From Sipunculus nudus (Eukaryota > Annelida > Sipuncula > Golfingiida > Sipunculidae): DNA of 64,000 nt. Numbering within the stretch: the first letter of the stretch is position 1; every line of letters starts with the position of its first letter. This document shows positions 31,859 through 40,085 of this stretch, one piece after another. The stretch lies in the NCBI GenBank assembly GCA_026874595.1, contig CM049308.1:73564624-73628623 (forward strand). The letters run 5' to 3'. Position numbers and translations under genes: made by a program. The notes beneath the pieces are model-generated. The model searched no databases. It was not told where the DNA came from and saw only the letters and a program-made list of their open reading frames with translations.

Positions 31859-33236
31859 CTAGAAATGGCCATATAACCTCGCAAGGTTCTGGTTGCACAA
31901 ATCCACAACCTCCCTGATTGACATGCCCCTGATAGACCCGATGCTCTCCATCACAGAAACTACATCCCAGGGCGTCCTTGCCAGGTATGGGCAATCTGTT
32001 TCCGCTAACAACCGATCCAATGGAATTTTAGTATTGACTCTCTGGAGGGGGTTTTGCTGGAAATACTGAAGTAGCAATTAGGTAGGGCTTGCTGCCACTC
32101 CTGAACTTCATGCTCACTTCCCACAAAGCAATGTCTCTGGATTTTATGTAATCTTAGACCTAAGGAAAGTAGGGTGTGTAGGGTTTCCTTTGCCGCTGAG
32201 GCCGTACCATCATCTCTGCAGTGAAGAATGATAACCCTATCTGGGATGTCGACAGCCAGACCTAGTGCCTCCCTCAAGAATAATCTCTGACAGCGTTGCG
32301 CTTTTGGGGATGTCCCACTGAAATCCAAGCCTATTTCACCTATCCCTACACAGAAAGAGCTGAGGACCAAGGGCGTTAGCTGCTGTAGGGCCTCTCTGAC
32401 AATTCCATCATCCTTAATTAGTTTCGGGTGATACCCAAAGGTGCATTTTACTTCTGGCATTGACTGAAAAACACGACTAGCTTTGAAATGATACGGATAT
32501 ACAAAATTAGCTATAACCCCTACTAGTTTCACTGGAGAGTCCTCCTGTTGGACTTTAAGATTGTCATAGGTGCAGCCTAAACGTGATAACAAGACATCCA
32601 GATGACCATGGGCGTCGACTACTCTTAATTTACGCGATGTGTTACCTGAAGAGCTATAGGGAACTGAGAGTCCAAGGGATTTGATACTTAACTGAACTGT
32701 GGAGGGAAACTGTGAGACAAGAACGGCTATTGTTTTAAAGTGAAGGAGACCTGCTATACAATTAGGGGGTGCTGAAGTAATGGCCTGTGGCATTTCCCAG
32801 TGATGAGACTTTGAACACTCGCTCAGCAGAGCTATTTCATCTTGGTTGAAGTCACTTTCCTGCGCGAAATGTCTCCCCTCTATAACAAAGTCCACTAACT
32901 GCACCAAGGAGTCTAACTGTAGTTCTGATTTTATCATGTTCAATAGCTCAAGGGCTTGGTCAAACCAATATTGCCTATCTACAGTGCTATCGTGTTCGTG
33001 TCTTGCTTTAAGGGAGCCCTGGGAGCCCTCCTGCACCTGACAGCGCCAACAAGCTGTTGATGGCTGGAACCACCATGGTAGATGCTGTTCTACAATATGT
33101 CTACGCATATGGCGGCCAGAATCCCCACACAGAACACACGGGGCCTTTTTCTTACAATTTTCTGGGACTGGGGAGCAGCTTCTTCATCATAGTCAGGGAT
33201 GAAGTTAGCTTCATCAAACTCCCTTAACTCGCTCAT
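31859..33236 (-). CDS. Accessory ORF3: zinc-finger-like N-terminus plus TatD-family metallonuclease (frame-disrupted)
   Basis: It lies between integrase and the polypurine tract. ATG 33236-33234 opens a short acidic segment (MSELREFDEANF). The frame then shifts by one base in an A-rich stretch near 33140-33165. The main frame (open from there to the stop at 32005) has a CVLCGDSG..H..H finger-like motif, HLPWWF and ACWRC. From about residue 163 of the frame that starts at 33108 it is TatD-like: DAHGHLD (D165/H167/H169), GYHP, GIGEIGLDF (E258), ILHCRD (H296), HCFVGS (H326). A second one-base break near 32045-32065 moves to a frame holding IPLDRLLAETDCPYL (last metal Asp) and the EVVDLCNQNLARLYG end, stop at 31859. 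All TatD ligands are therefore present, but across two frames. TatD enzymes are metal-dependent 3'-5' exonucleases/DNases. The role in the element is unknown. It occupies the env position but has no signal peptide or membrane segment. Confidence 0.8.
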
Positions 33237-33250
33237 CTGAAATTATATTA
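33237..33250 (-). other. Splice acceptor ending at the ORF3 ATG
   Basis: The - strand reads ATAATATAATTTCAG|ATGAGC, so the AG falls immediately before the ORF3 start codon. With the GTAAGC donor in the LTR this would give a spliced subgenomic mRNA in the manner of retroviral env. Confidence 0.5.
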
Positions 33251-33360
33251 TTGTAGTGCTATAATAATTACTTTGAAGCTTGGATGCACATTGAGCTATG
33301 TAAATGTAGGAAATACTATCTATGTAACAGAATCTGCATGTATACTTAACTATGTTAATG

Positions 33361-35250
33361 TTAGAAAGCCTTATCTATGTAACAAAATCCGCAAATCGTG
33401 CAGGCTTGTTTATTTTCCTTCCCCGTGATGTTACTGGTGCTTTGTTTTTTTTCATTTTCCAGATCAGCGGGGATAGAATCTTCAGGCCCTTTTCCTTGGG
33501 ACTCTACCAGGCCATCAGCGGAATCCATAAGACAGTCGACAGAATCAGTTACATCCTCTTGCTTGGCAGGATCCAAACTGTCGAGATCCTCATCACGTCC
33601 TTCACCCTGCCAAAACTTGTTTCTTGCTCTGCGGAGCCACAACGGTATGAAGCTGTCATTGCACGGTTTGATATTGTCATGATGGAGAACTAGGTCTTTC
33701 CTTCTGGTCCTAATGCGATACAGAGGGTGTTTATTCTGGACTACTAGATACGGTCCCTTGTACATTGGTTGAAGTTTTGGGCTCACACCTTTCTTTGATG
33801 CCTTGTTCAGTCGGTAGACAAGTTCGCCAGGCTCGAACACATTCTCTTGGAGCTTAGAGTCATACCGTGCCTTCTGATACACCTGAGTTGCTTGCAACTT
33901 TTGCCGGACCTTGCCATGTACATGACTAATCCTCTCCCGAAGTGCAGAGACCCACGCATGTGTTGCCACTGGCTGCTGGTTAGGTTGGCCAAAGATTATG
34001 TCTTCCGGTTGTAGGACCTCTCGACCCAGCATGATTTGGTTTGCCGAATAACCAGTGCTGGGGTTGACCATAGAGTGGAGTGCCATGGTGATTATCGGCA
34101 AGTCCTTGTCCCACTCTCGAACACTCTCCTGCATTTGACAACGAATCATTTGAAGAATGGTTCTATTTTGCCGCTCCACCTGCCCATTGGATGAAGGGTG
34201 GTATGGTGTGGTTCTGGTTTTGGCAATGCCAAACAATTTGCAAAAGGCGCTGAATAAGCCGGATTGGAAATTAGATCCCTGATCTGTATGGATAGATACC
34301 GGGCAGCCAAATGTTGCAATAAAATGCACAAGAAACTTTCTAGCAACGATCTCTGCGGTTTGATCTGGGATAGCTGCGCATTCGACCCATTTTGAGAATT
34401 GTTCAATCATGACCAGGATATACTGGTTTCCGCTCTCACTGATAGGGAATGGGCCGAGCACATCCAAATGTATACGCTCCATGGGGAATCCGGAGTGGAA
34501 GCTTTTCAGACCAGCCCTGGGTTTTATGCTGGCCTTCTTGTTGACATTACAGATGCGGCAGCATTTACAATATAGTTCACAGTCAAATGGCATTTGGTGC
34601 CAAATGAATAGTCGTTTTAACCTGGCATACGTGTTGTCACGGCCAAGATGGGCAGCGGATTTTAAGTCATGGCACAACGACAAAATCTCTTTCCTTAGTG
34701 AACGAGGCACTACCAAGCGGAGGCTTGAGCCTTGTGGGTATTCCCAGGTGTAATACAGGATACCATCTTTTAGTTGGAGTTGAGATTTATGGGCCCACAG
34801 CCATTTGGTGGAGAGACTTTGCAAACTAAGGTCTGCTTGACTTGGGTCCTCTTCTGACTTAAGCCAGGCCACAACTGGTTTTAAATCCATGTCTTCTAAC
34901 TGGGCTTGAGCAAGCTGTTCAGATGGATATGCGCTCAGCCAGCAGCTTATATCTTTATTCTCTGTTTGGCCGGGGTGGTCCTCCGTCAGTTTTGTTATCT
35001 GTACAGATAATTCTGGACTGGTTGGAACGGTAGAGTCCAGTGGTATGCACACAGGTTGAGATGGACCCTCAGGGTTTTCCTGGGAGACTTGATTTTCGAG
35101 TGGATCTTCAGCTGCTGTAGCTGATGAAACAGGGTGCCGTATTCCCAATGGTAACACATCGTCAACATCATCAAGGAATTTCTCCCACTGGTCATGAGCT
35201 CTCCGGCAATATTTACAGCCACCACACGGCAAGGCCTCGATGTCAGTGCC
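33361..35250 (-). CDS. Pol, integrase part
   Basis: The frame is open from after TAA (35253-35251) to the stop at 33361; there is no true ATG near its start (the first PCGGC codons follow a TTG). Counting from that TTG (35232): an LPCGGCKYC segment, which normally follows the end of RNase H in such elements; an HHCC zinc-binding domain (H195 region, CKCCRIC 222-228); and a DDE core with D257 (IHLDVLGPF), D317 (IHTDQGSNF) and E353 (SSNGQVERQNRT), spacing D-35-E. A GPY/F-type module follows (YKGPYLVV..HHDNIKPC), then an acidic tail. It integrates the cDNA. The DDE residues look intact. Confidence 0.93.
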   Translation of the reverse strand, partial: GTDIEALPCGGCKYCRRAHDQWEKFLDDVDDVLPLGIRHPVSSATAAEDPLENQVSQENPEGPSQPVCIPLDSTVPTSPELSVQITKLTEDHPGQTENKDISCWLSAYPSEQLAQAQLEDMDLKPVVAWLKSEEDPSQADLSLQSLSTKWLWAHKSQLQLKDGILYYTWEYPQGSSLRLVVPRSLRKEILSLCHDLKSAAHLGRDNTYARLKRLFIWHQMPFDCELYCKCCRICNVNKKASIKPRAGLKSFHSGFPMERIHLDVLGPFPISESGNQYILVMIEQFSKWVECAAIPDQTAEIVARKFLVHFIATFGCPVSIHTDQGSNFQSGLFSAFCKLFGIAKTRTTPYHPSSNGQVERQNRTILQMIRCQMQESVREWDKDLPIITMALHSMVNPSTGYSANQIMLGREVLQPEDIIFGQPNQQPVATHAWVSALRERISHVHGKVRQKLQATQVYQKARYDSKLQENVFEPGELVYRLNKASKKGVSPKLQPMYKGPYLVVQNKHPLYRIRTRRKDLVLHHDNIKPCNDSFIPLWLRRARNKFWQGEGRDEDLDSLDPAKQEDVTDSVDCLMDSADGLVESQGKGPEDSIPADLENEKKQSTSNITGKENKQACTICGFCYIDKAF

Positions 35251-37261
35251 TTATTCCAGCATATCCTTTTACATGAGCCCTGTGGTAGTTGGCATAGCCC
35301 AGGAACGATTCTAACTCTTTAACCGAGTACGGCTCTGGCCACTGTCTAATGGCATCTGCCTTGTCATCAGTAATGGATATTCCCTGACTTGTGATTCTTT
35401 TCCCCAGAAATTCCACTTCAGATCTTAATAGAAAGCACTTTTTAGGCTTCAACTTGAGATTGTATTGCCTTAACCTTTCAAACACGCTTCGTAGATGATC
35501 TAGATGTTGCTCAAACGTGCTGCCGAGAACTATGATGTCGTCAATGTACACCAATGCTTGTGTCCATGTTAGCCCACGCAGAACCAAATTCATGGCTCTC
35601 TGAAAGGTGGCAGGTCCATTGCATAATCCAAAGCCCATTCGCGTGTGTTCATATAAACCGTATCGGGTGATGAATGCAGTCTTGGGTCTTGACTCTTCAG
35701 CTAGTTCTATTTGATAATAGCCAGACTGGAGATCTAAAGTGCTGAAGTAACTAGTTCCTGCCAGAGTGTCTAGGCAGTCTTCTATATTTGGTAAGGGATA
35801 TTGGTCCTTAACAGTACGGGCGTTTAACTCTCTGTAATCAATGCACCAACGCACATTGCCATCTTTCTTACGAACCAACACCGGGGCAGATGCCCATTCC
35901 GAGTTTGATGGCTGTATCACCCCGGCTGATAACATCTGCTCAAGGTGTTTCTGTTCTTCCATCTCGAAACCTAACGGGGTTCTACGCATTCGTTGTTTAA
36001 CTGGTGGTGCATCTTTAGTGTCGGTCTGGTGTTTTACTATCGTTACACAACCGAGATCCAGGTCATGCTTTGCAAAGACATCACTGTAATCAATCAACAG
36101 GGCACATACACTTCTTGTGTGATTGTCAGGAAGTTCTTTGGTAGTGGAAGTAATCAGGTCTTTAACATGGGCTGGTAACTTACCTGTCATCCCAGCTGGT
36201 TGGACTTTTGTGTTGCATGTATGCAAGAGGGGTTTCTGGTTAACCAAGTCCTGGCTACACCCGAGCTGGCCTTCTACTGAATACACCAAGTAATTGTCCT
36301 CTAGCAGAGACTCAACCATACCACTAGCCTCCATTGCTGTTGCAACTGTGGTATCTCCCTTAACTTTGATGTATTTGTTGGTGTCATTAATCACATTCAA
36401 AAATCCAGTCTGTGATATGTATGACGCTGAAGCTACTAATCCTTTTAGGTTTGCATTGATGGGTTCAAGCACAAAATCTTTGTGTGGGTCTACATCTACC
36501 ACTCTCACAGGAAGTCTGGAAATGGTGCCCGGGGCCTGCACTGTACTCATGGTTGAGACTACTTTAAAAACCTCGCAGACCCCGCCCCTTGAGTTCCTTT
36601 TCCGAATTGCAGGAATAATCATACCTGAGATGGCGATGGTATTATTGCCAAAATTGACTGTGCATTCATGGTAAGCCAAAAAGTCCAGTCCGAGTATCAA
36701 AGGATCACTGATATCAGCTAAGTATACATCCCTAAGATATTCTTCCTTGCCCAGTTTAATCTTTACTCCCTTTACTCTGATGGCAGGGACGGGGGAATTA
36801 GTTCTTCCTATTCCCTTCAGGCTCACTGACTCAGCCTTCTCCATGTCCCGTAGGAGTTGCTTGTACAGGTTTTCACTGATAATTGACACCTGGGCTGCAC
36901 TGTCTATGATGGCCATTGTCTCTGTCCCATTCACTTGCACTGGGACCACCAGTGTCTCCCCGACAACTTTTGAAATGTATACTTTGACCTGCGATCCAGA
37001 TAATGGTTCTTGAAGGTCTTGTTGTTCATCAGTGATACTTTCAGACCCTTCTGATTCCTCAGACTCATTCACTGGATTACTGCACCTGTCTGGAATCATT
37101 AAATCTGGCACCGGCACAGAGAGACCAGACAGCTGGGCCGTCGCAGCACGCTGTGTGCCTGAGCCATGATGTAACAACTCCTTGGAATTAGTGCGTAAAA
37201 TGTGAGTGTCTTGGCCCGACATGAGGGTCGCCTCAGGGCCGCTAGAAGAAACGACCCTTAA
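35243..37261 (-). CDS. Pol, protease and reverse transcriptase part
   Basis: The frame is -1 relative to gag and overlaps the gag end, so it is expected to be made by frameshifting at 37264-37270; the first in-frame ATG is 37222. Counted from that ATG: retropepsin active site IIDSAAQ (D107-S108-A109, instead of the usual D-T/S-G) with ILGLDFL at 176-182; RT motifs WCIDYRELN (459-467), FSTLDLQSGYYQI (D497), FGLCNGPATFQ and catalytic YIDD (559-562); then FLGKRI and LESFLGYANYHR. It stops at 35243 inside the segment after the RT thumb, so the connection and RNase H domains are absent. Confidence 0.93.
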   Translation of the reverse strand, partial: LRVVSSSGPEATLMSGQDTHILRTNSKELLHHGSGTQRAATAQLSGLSVPVPDLMIPDRCSNPVNESEESEGSESITDEQQDLQEPLSGSQVKVYISKVVGETLVVPVQVNGTETMAIIDSAAQVSIISENLYKQLLRDMEKAESVSLKGIGRTNSPVPAIRVKGVKIKLGKEEYLRDVYLADISDPLILGLDFLAYHECTVNFGNNTIAISGMIIPAIRKRNSRGGVCEVFKVVSTMSTVQAPGTISRLPVRVVDVDPHKDFVLEPINANLKGLVASASYISQTGFLNVINDTNKYIKVKGDTTVATAMEASGMVESLLEDNYLVYSVEGQLGCSQDLVNQKPLLHTCNTKVQPAGMTGKLPAHVKDLITSTTKELPDNHTRSVCALLIDYSDVFAKHDLDLGCVTIVKHQTDTKDAPPVKQRMRRTPLGFEMEEQKHLEQMLSAGVIQPSNSEWASAPVLVRKKDGNVRWCIDYRELNARTVKDQYPLPNIEDCLDTLAGTSYFSTLDLQSGYYQIELAEESRPKTAFITRYGLYEHTRMGFGLCNGPATFQRAMNLVLRGLTWTQALVYIDDIIVLGSTFEQHLDHLRSVFERLRQYNLKLKPKKCFLLRSEVEFLGKRITSQGISITDDKADAIRQWPEPYSVKELESFLGYANYHRAHVKGYAGIRH
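37213..37258 (-). other. Possible frameshift-stimulating pseudoknot
   Basis: Starting 5 nt after the slippery heptamer, AGGGTCG (37252-37258) pairs perfectly with CGACCCT (37224-37230). GGCCC in the loop (37236-37240) can pair with GGGCC downstream (37213-37217). The result is an H-type pseudoknot with a 7-bp and a 5-bp stem. Pairing was found by eye; no energy was calculated. Confidence 0.6.
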
Positions 37262-38793
37262 TCGTTTAAATCCACTTTTGTACCATCTGGTTTAGGAGAA
37301 GTTAAAGTCTCCTTACCTTTAGGGCAATCTTTTGAGAAGTGACCTTTTTTATGGCACCTGAAACAGGTATCAGTGGGTGTCGGCGAACGGCTTCGGCGAG
37401 TCAAAGTTGTCCGGGCCATCTGTCTGACTAAAGACTCCAGAGAGCTCATTCTGTCTATCAATTCGGCCATTTGATTGTGATTTTCCTTTCCATGGGGTCG
37501 GTTGACTGAAACAACCTGTGGGGTCGTTGTAAGTTGACTGGCCGCGTTAACATTGTAGTGGTCCTCCCCATCGTCTGAAGATGGGCTTGGGTCACGAAAA
37601 GCAACTCTCCGGATAGAATGAGTCTGCTTATGGCCGAACAGCAACTTCTGATTGTTTATTGCATCCTTCATGTAACGCACCGCTGTACTTACCACTTTTG
37701 AGTCTTTACTTATCGCTACTGCGGCTGCCTTTTTATCAACACACCCCTTGAAGAAATGCTCCAGGGCAATTTGCTCAATTGTTTGTTCCGGTGCACCTGG
37801 ATACCCTTCCAAAACAAGAGACTGGATCTTTTGTGCATACTCTTCCAAACTTTCATGTTCATTCTGTCTGACGAATTGGAGTTCTCGGCGTACAGAGCAT
37901 GGAGCATCCCGCACTCCGAAGCGATCTTTCAGTTTCCGCTTGAGGGTCCCAAAATCTCTACCTATCCTAAGCTCCCTGACAAACTCGAGTGCTCTGCTAC
38001 TTAAGCAATCGACTAACCTATCGGCCATTTTTCGTTCTGACCAATAATAACGATCGGAGATTCGCTTAAACTGAAATATGAAACAGTCCCACGTGACGGT
38101 ACCTCCTCTATCTGAATCACCAGAGAATATCGGTAATTTTGGGGGTTGAGGGCTGTTAGGACGCTTGTGGCGTGAATCAAGGTGGCGTGAATGTCGACGG
38201 CTGTCTTCCGGTGAAGATCCGGAGCTTGAGGTGGACCTTCCGTATCGCTTACGGTGCCTGTGGCGCTTACGGTCATAGTGATCATCTGAGTCGCTGTCTC
38301 GGCTCCTCTCCCTGGCGTGGTATTTACTATATCTGCCATATTTTGCTTTATGGCGCCTCTCACTGGGATCCCCATCATCACTGGAGTAGCTGTTAGGACT
38401 ATAGTCATGCCTAGAGTATCGATGGCGTTGGCGCCTCCTGGGAGGCCATTTCTCTCTGTCCTCACGATACCTGTCATACATGCTGCGAGTATGGGGGTCT
38501 GGCCCATAACACGCTCTGCCCCTGGAATGGGCTTCAGGATCGATAGGCTCGAAGCATTCATCTTGATATTTTGGGTGAGAGCGAGTACTGCCTGATTTAG
38601 ATTTTTGCCGATGACTGGTCTGTTTTGAAATGTCATAGGTTCTTTGAGCCGGACGATGCATACTGAACTCTCTATGCCATTTCTCATGGGACTTGCTCTG
38701 ATCAGGTTTAGCATACCTATCGCTAGGAAATGGACCTGTGCCTCTCTGCCGACGAGAGACTTGTGGTTCACCAGAGGTATAAAAATGCCCTGT
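37258..38793 (-). CDS. Gag, capsid and nucleocapsid part
   Basis: The frame is open from after TAG at 38796-38794 to the stop at 37258; the first ATG in it is 38661. From that ATG it has a charged Arg/Ser/His-rich stretch (about 60-170), a capsid-like helical region beginning PPKLPIFSGD (about 174-180) with FKRISDRYYWSERKMADRLVDC and FFKGCVDKK, and a CCHC zinc knuckle CFRCHKKGHFSKDC near the C-terminus. It assembles the particle and binds RNA. The N-terminal part of Gag seems to lie in another frame upstream (38797-39185), which implies a break or recoding near 38790. Confidence 0.88.
   Translation of the reverse strand, partial: TGHFYTSGEPQVSRRQRGTGPFPSDRYAKPDQSKSHEKWHREFSMHRPAQRTYDISKQTSHRQKSKSGSTRSHPKYQDECFEPIDPEAHSRGRACYGPDPHTRSMYDRYREDREKWPPRRRQRHRYSRHDYSPNSYSSDDGDPSERRHKAKYGRYSKYHARERSRDSDSDDHYDRKRHRHRKRYGRSTSSSGSSPEDSRRHSRHLDSRHKRPNSPQPPKLPIFSGDSDRGGTVTWDCFIFQFKRISDRYYWSERKMADRLVDCLSSRALEFVRELRIGRDFGTLKRKLKDRFGVRDAPCSVRRELQFVRQNEHESLEEYAQKIQSLVLEGYPGAPEQTIEQIALEHFFKGCVDKKAAAVAISKDSKVVSTAVRYMKDAINNQKLLFGHKQTHSIRRVAFRDPSPSSDDGEDHYNVNAASQLTTTPQVVSVNRPHGKENHNQMAELIDRMSSLESLVRQMARTTLTRRSRSPTPTDTCFRCHKKGHFSKDCPKGKETLTSPKPDGTKVDLND
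37264..37270 (-). other. -1 ribosomal frameshift site UUUAAAC at gag-pol
   Basis: TTTAAAC sits in the correct gag phase (T TTA AAC), two codons before the gag stop. Slipping -1 enters the open pol frame exactly. Confidence 0.8.
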
Positions 38794-38796
38794 CTA

Positions 38797-39185
38797 GGAT
38801 GTAGCTTAAGCAGCTGATGGATGGTAGCATCATTGGGGGCATTTCTACCAGCCACTGGTTTCAGTGAACCTAACAAAATATCCTCATCAGCCTCTGTTTG
38901 TCTGTCAGTAGTTATATTATCTGTGGTCTGACTGTCAGTAGCCATGTTAGCACTGGCATCCCCCAACCCGGGCATGCAAACACGACCCTCTTTAATCAGC
39001 CTATGCCAATAAGAGGCCAACAAACCAGTAATGGGCTCTAGTTGGGAAATTTCAAACCCTGGAGACTTACCCTGAAGCTCTACAATGCCCTGGGCAGCAT
39101 CAGGAGATAAAAGGTCACCTAACTCCTGTAACAGTTCTTTCCTTGATGCAGTGTACAAATTGACAGGTTTGTGGGGGGGGGGCAT
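38797..39185 (-). CDS. Gag N-terminal part with helix-hairpin-helix-like segment
   Basis: The first true ATG is 39185-39183, followed by a poly-C run (MPPP). The segment VNLYTASRKELLQELGDLLS and the following DAAQGIVEL..SPGFEISQLEPITGL resemble the ComEA-type helix-hairpin-helix fold (VNLNTA..EEL..LPGI...A..I...R...G.F.S..EL). An acidic Thr/Asp/Gln-rich stretch follows. The frame stays open to 38013, but beyond about 38797 the convincing Gag sequence is in the -1 frame. Either a one-base indel or recoding separates the two. Confidence 0.55.
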
Positions 39186-39851
39186 GTTTGAAATTTTACG
39201 TTCCACAATGAGAACAAGAGGTCAAAGTGTCAATAGAAAGCAATAAGCATGAAATGCACTTGCAATTATCAATATGATACAATCAGAATATATGGCTGAG
39301 GCAAGCCGGCTAGAAGCTGAGTTGGAAACTGAAAATGCTACTGATTGGAAATTTATATCTGCAAGGATTATGCTGCGTTGTTAGGACAAAAATATATTGT
39401 GTTGATATAGAATAATGGTGAAAACTGAGGTTTTCTGAGTATGCAAGCACACAAAAAATTGTTTAAATGTGTGAACCAATGTTGTATTGCAAATTAAATG
39501 ATGTAATGGATTTGCAATGAGCTATACACACAGATAATGATTGCTTATTCAAAACCGGAAGTCCAAATGGTAGCTCACAAATACGTCCTTTACTGAAAAA
39601 AATTTGAGCATAAGAATAAATAGGGCCGTTATAATGGATAAAACATGTATTCCACAGTGATTCAGACGATTAACAGCACTAGAAGTGATATGAAAACGTG
39701 CTCAGGCCAATCTAATAAACATGTGGTCTGAACGGCAACTTGTGAATTTGAAACGCGCAATCGGGTGCTAGTTTCACAAGAAACGGCGGGAGATTACCGC
39801 CGGGGAAGGTAGCAGAAAAATGCCTATTTTCCGCCCGCTCCCAAAAAATAT
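39186..39851 (-). other. Retrotransposon 5' leader
   Basis: About 0.67 kb between the primer binding site and the gag ATG. No ORF of note. A packaging signal may lie here, but none can be identified by eye. Confidence 0.5.
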
Positions 39852-39854
39852 CCG

Positions 39855-39863
39855 TCGTCGCCA
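39855..39863 (-). other. Primer binding site (TGGCGACGA)
   Basis: One base inside the 5' LTR, the - strand reads TGGCGACGACGGAT. The first nine bases are complementary to a tRNA 3' end TCGTCGCCA, which from memory fits tRNA-Ser(GCU) of animals. The tRNA identity is tentative. Confidence 0.6.
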
Positions 39864-39864
39864 A

Positions 39865-40085
39865 TGTTATAGGAGGCCGTAATAGGTAATAGGCTTACCG
39901 TTAGAGAAGAAGACAGGGCCACTACCAGCTGAAACGCACAGAACTGGGCTTTTGAAGCGGCTGGGTTTCCTGGCTTGTGTGGCTGGCGTCTATCTCTTGG
40001 TTCTCCTGTCTCGGTTACCCGTCCGGCCTCGGTTTCACTGCTGGCCACTCTCCAGGCAATACCTACTTTTACGTATCCCACTACA
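39865..40085 (-). repeat. 5' LTR (221 bp)
   Basis: Same length and ends as 31241-31461, with one difference. It serves as promoter in the - direction. Confidence 0.95.

Larger units (their letters stand above)
31241..40085 (-). mobile_element. Ty3/gypsy LTR retrotransposon with an accessory zinc finger-TatD ORF
   Basis: An 8,845-bp element read right to left: 5' LTR 39865-40085, primer binding site, leader, gag (two frames), pol with protease-RT, integrase, accessory ORF 31859-33236, polypurine tract, 3' LTR 31241-31461. ATAG flanks both ends (31237-31240 and 40086-40089), a 4-bp target duplication. The gene order PR-RT-IN, the YIDD motif and the GPY/F-type integrase tail place it in Ty3/gypsy. 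The LTRs differ at one site, so insertion looks recent, yet RNase H is missing and several frames are broken. It sits between the divergent genes KMO and ZC3H14, in the same orientation as KMO. Confidence 0.93.

Noticed and set aside
31725-31994. An 89-codon - strand ORF near the end of the retrotransposon
   Set aside because: It overlaps the TatD C-terminal segment in another frame; the 31859-ending frame holds the conserved motifs.
31859-33236. ORF3 as an envelope gene
   Set aside because: No signal peptide, membrane segment or glycoprotein-like features; the sequence is TatD-like.
31859-33236. ORF3 as an independent host TATDN gene
   Set aside because: It lies inside the LTR pair, on the element's strand, directly before the polypurine tract and without introns in the TatD part; only one-base frame breaks separate its pieces.
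38013-38790. Continuation of the first gag frame to 38013
   Set aside because: The same stretch in the -1 frame encodes the charged region and capsid start; the first frame is a shadow beyond about 38790.
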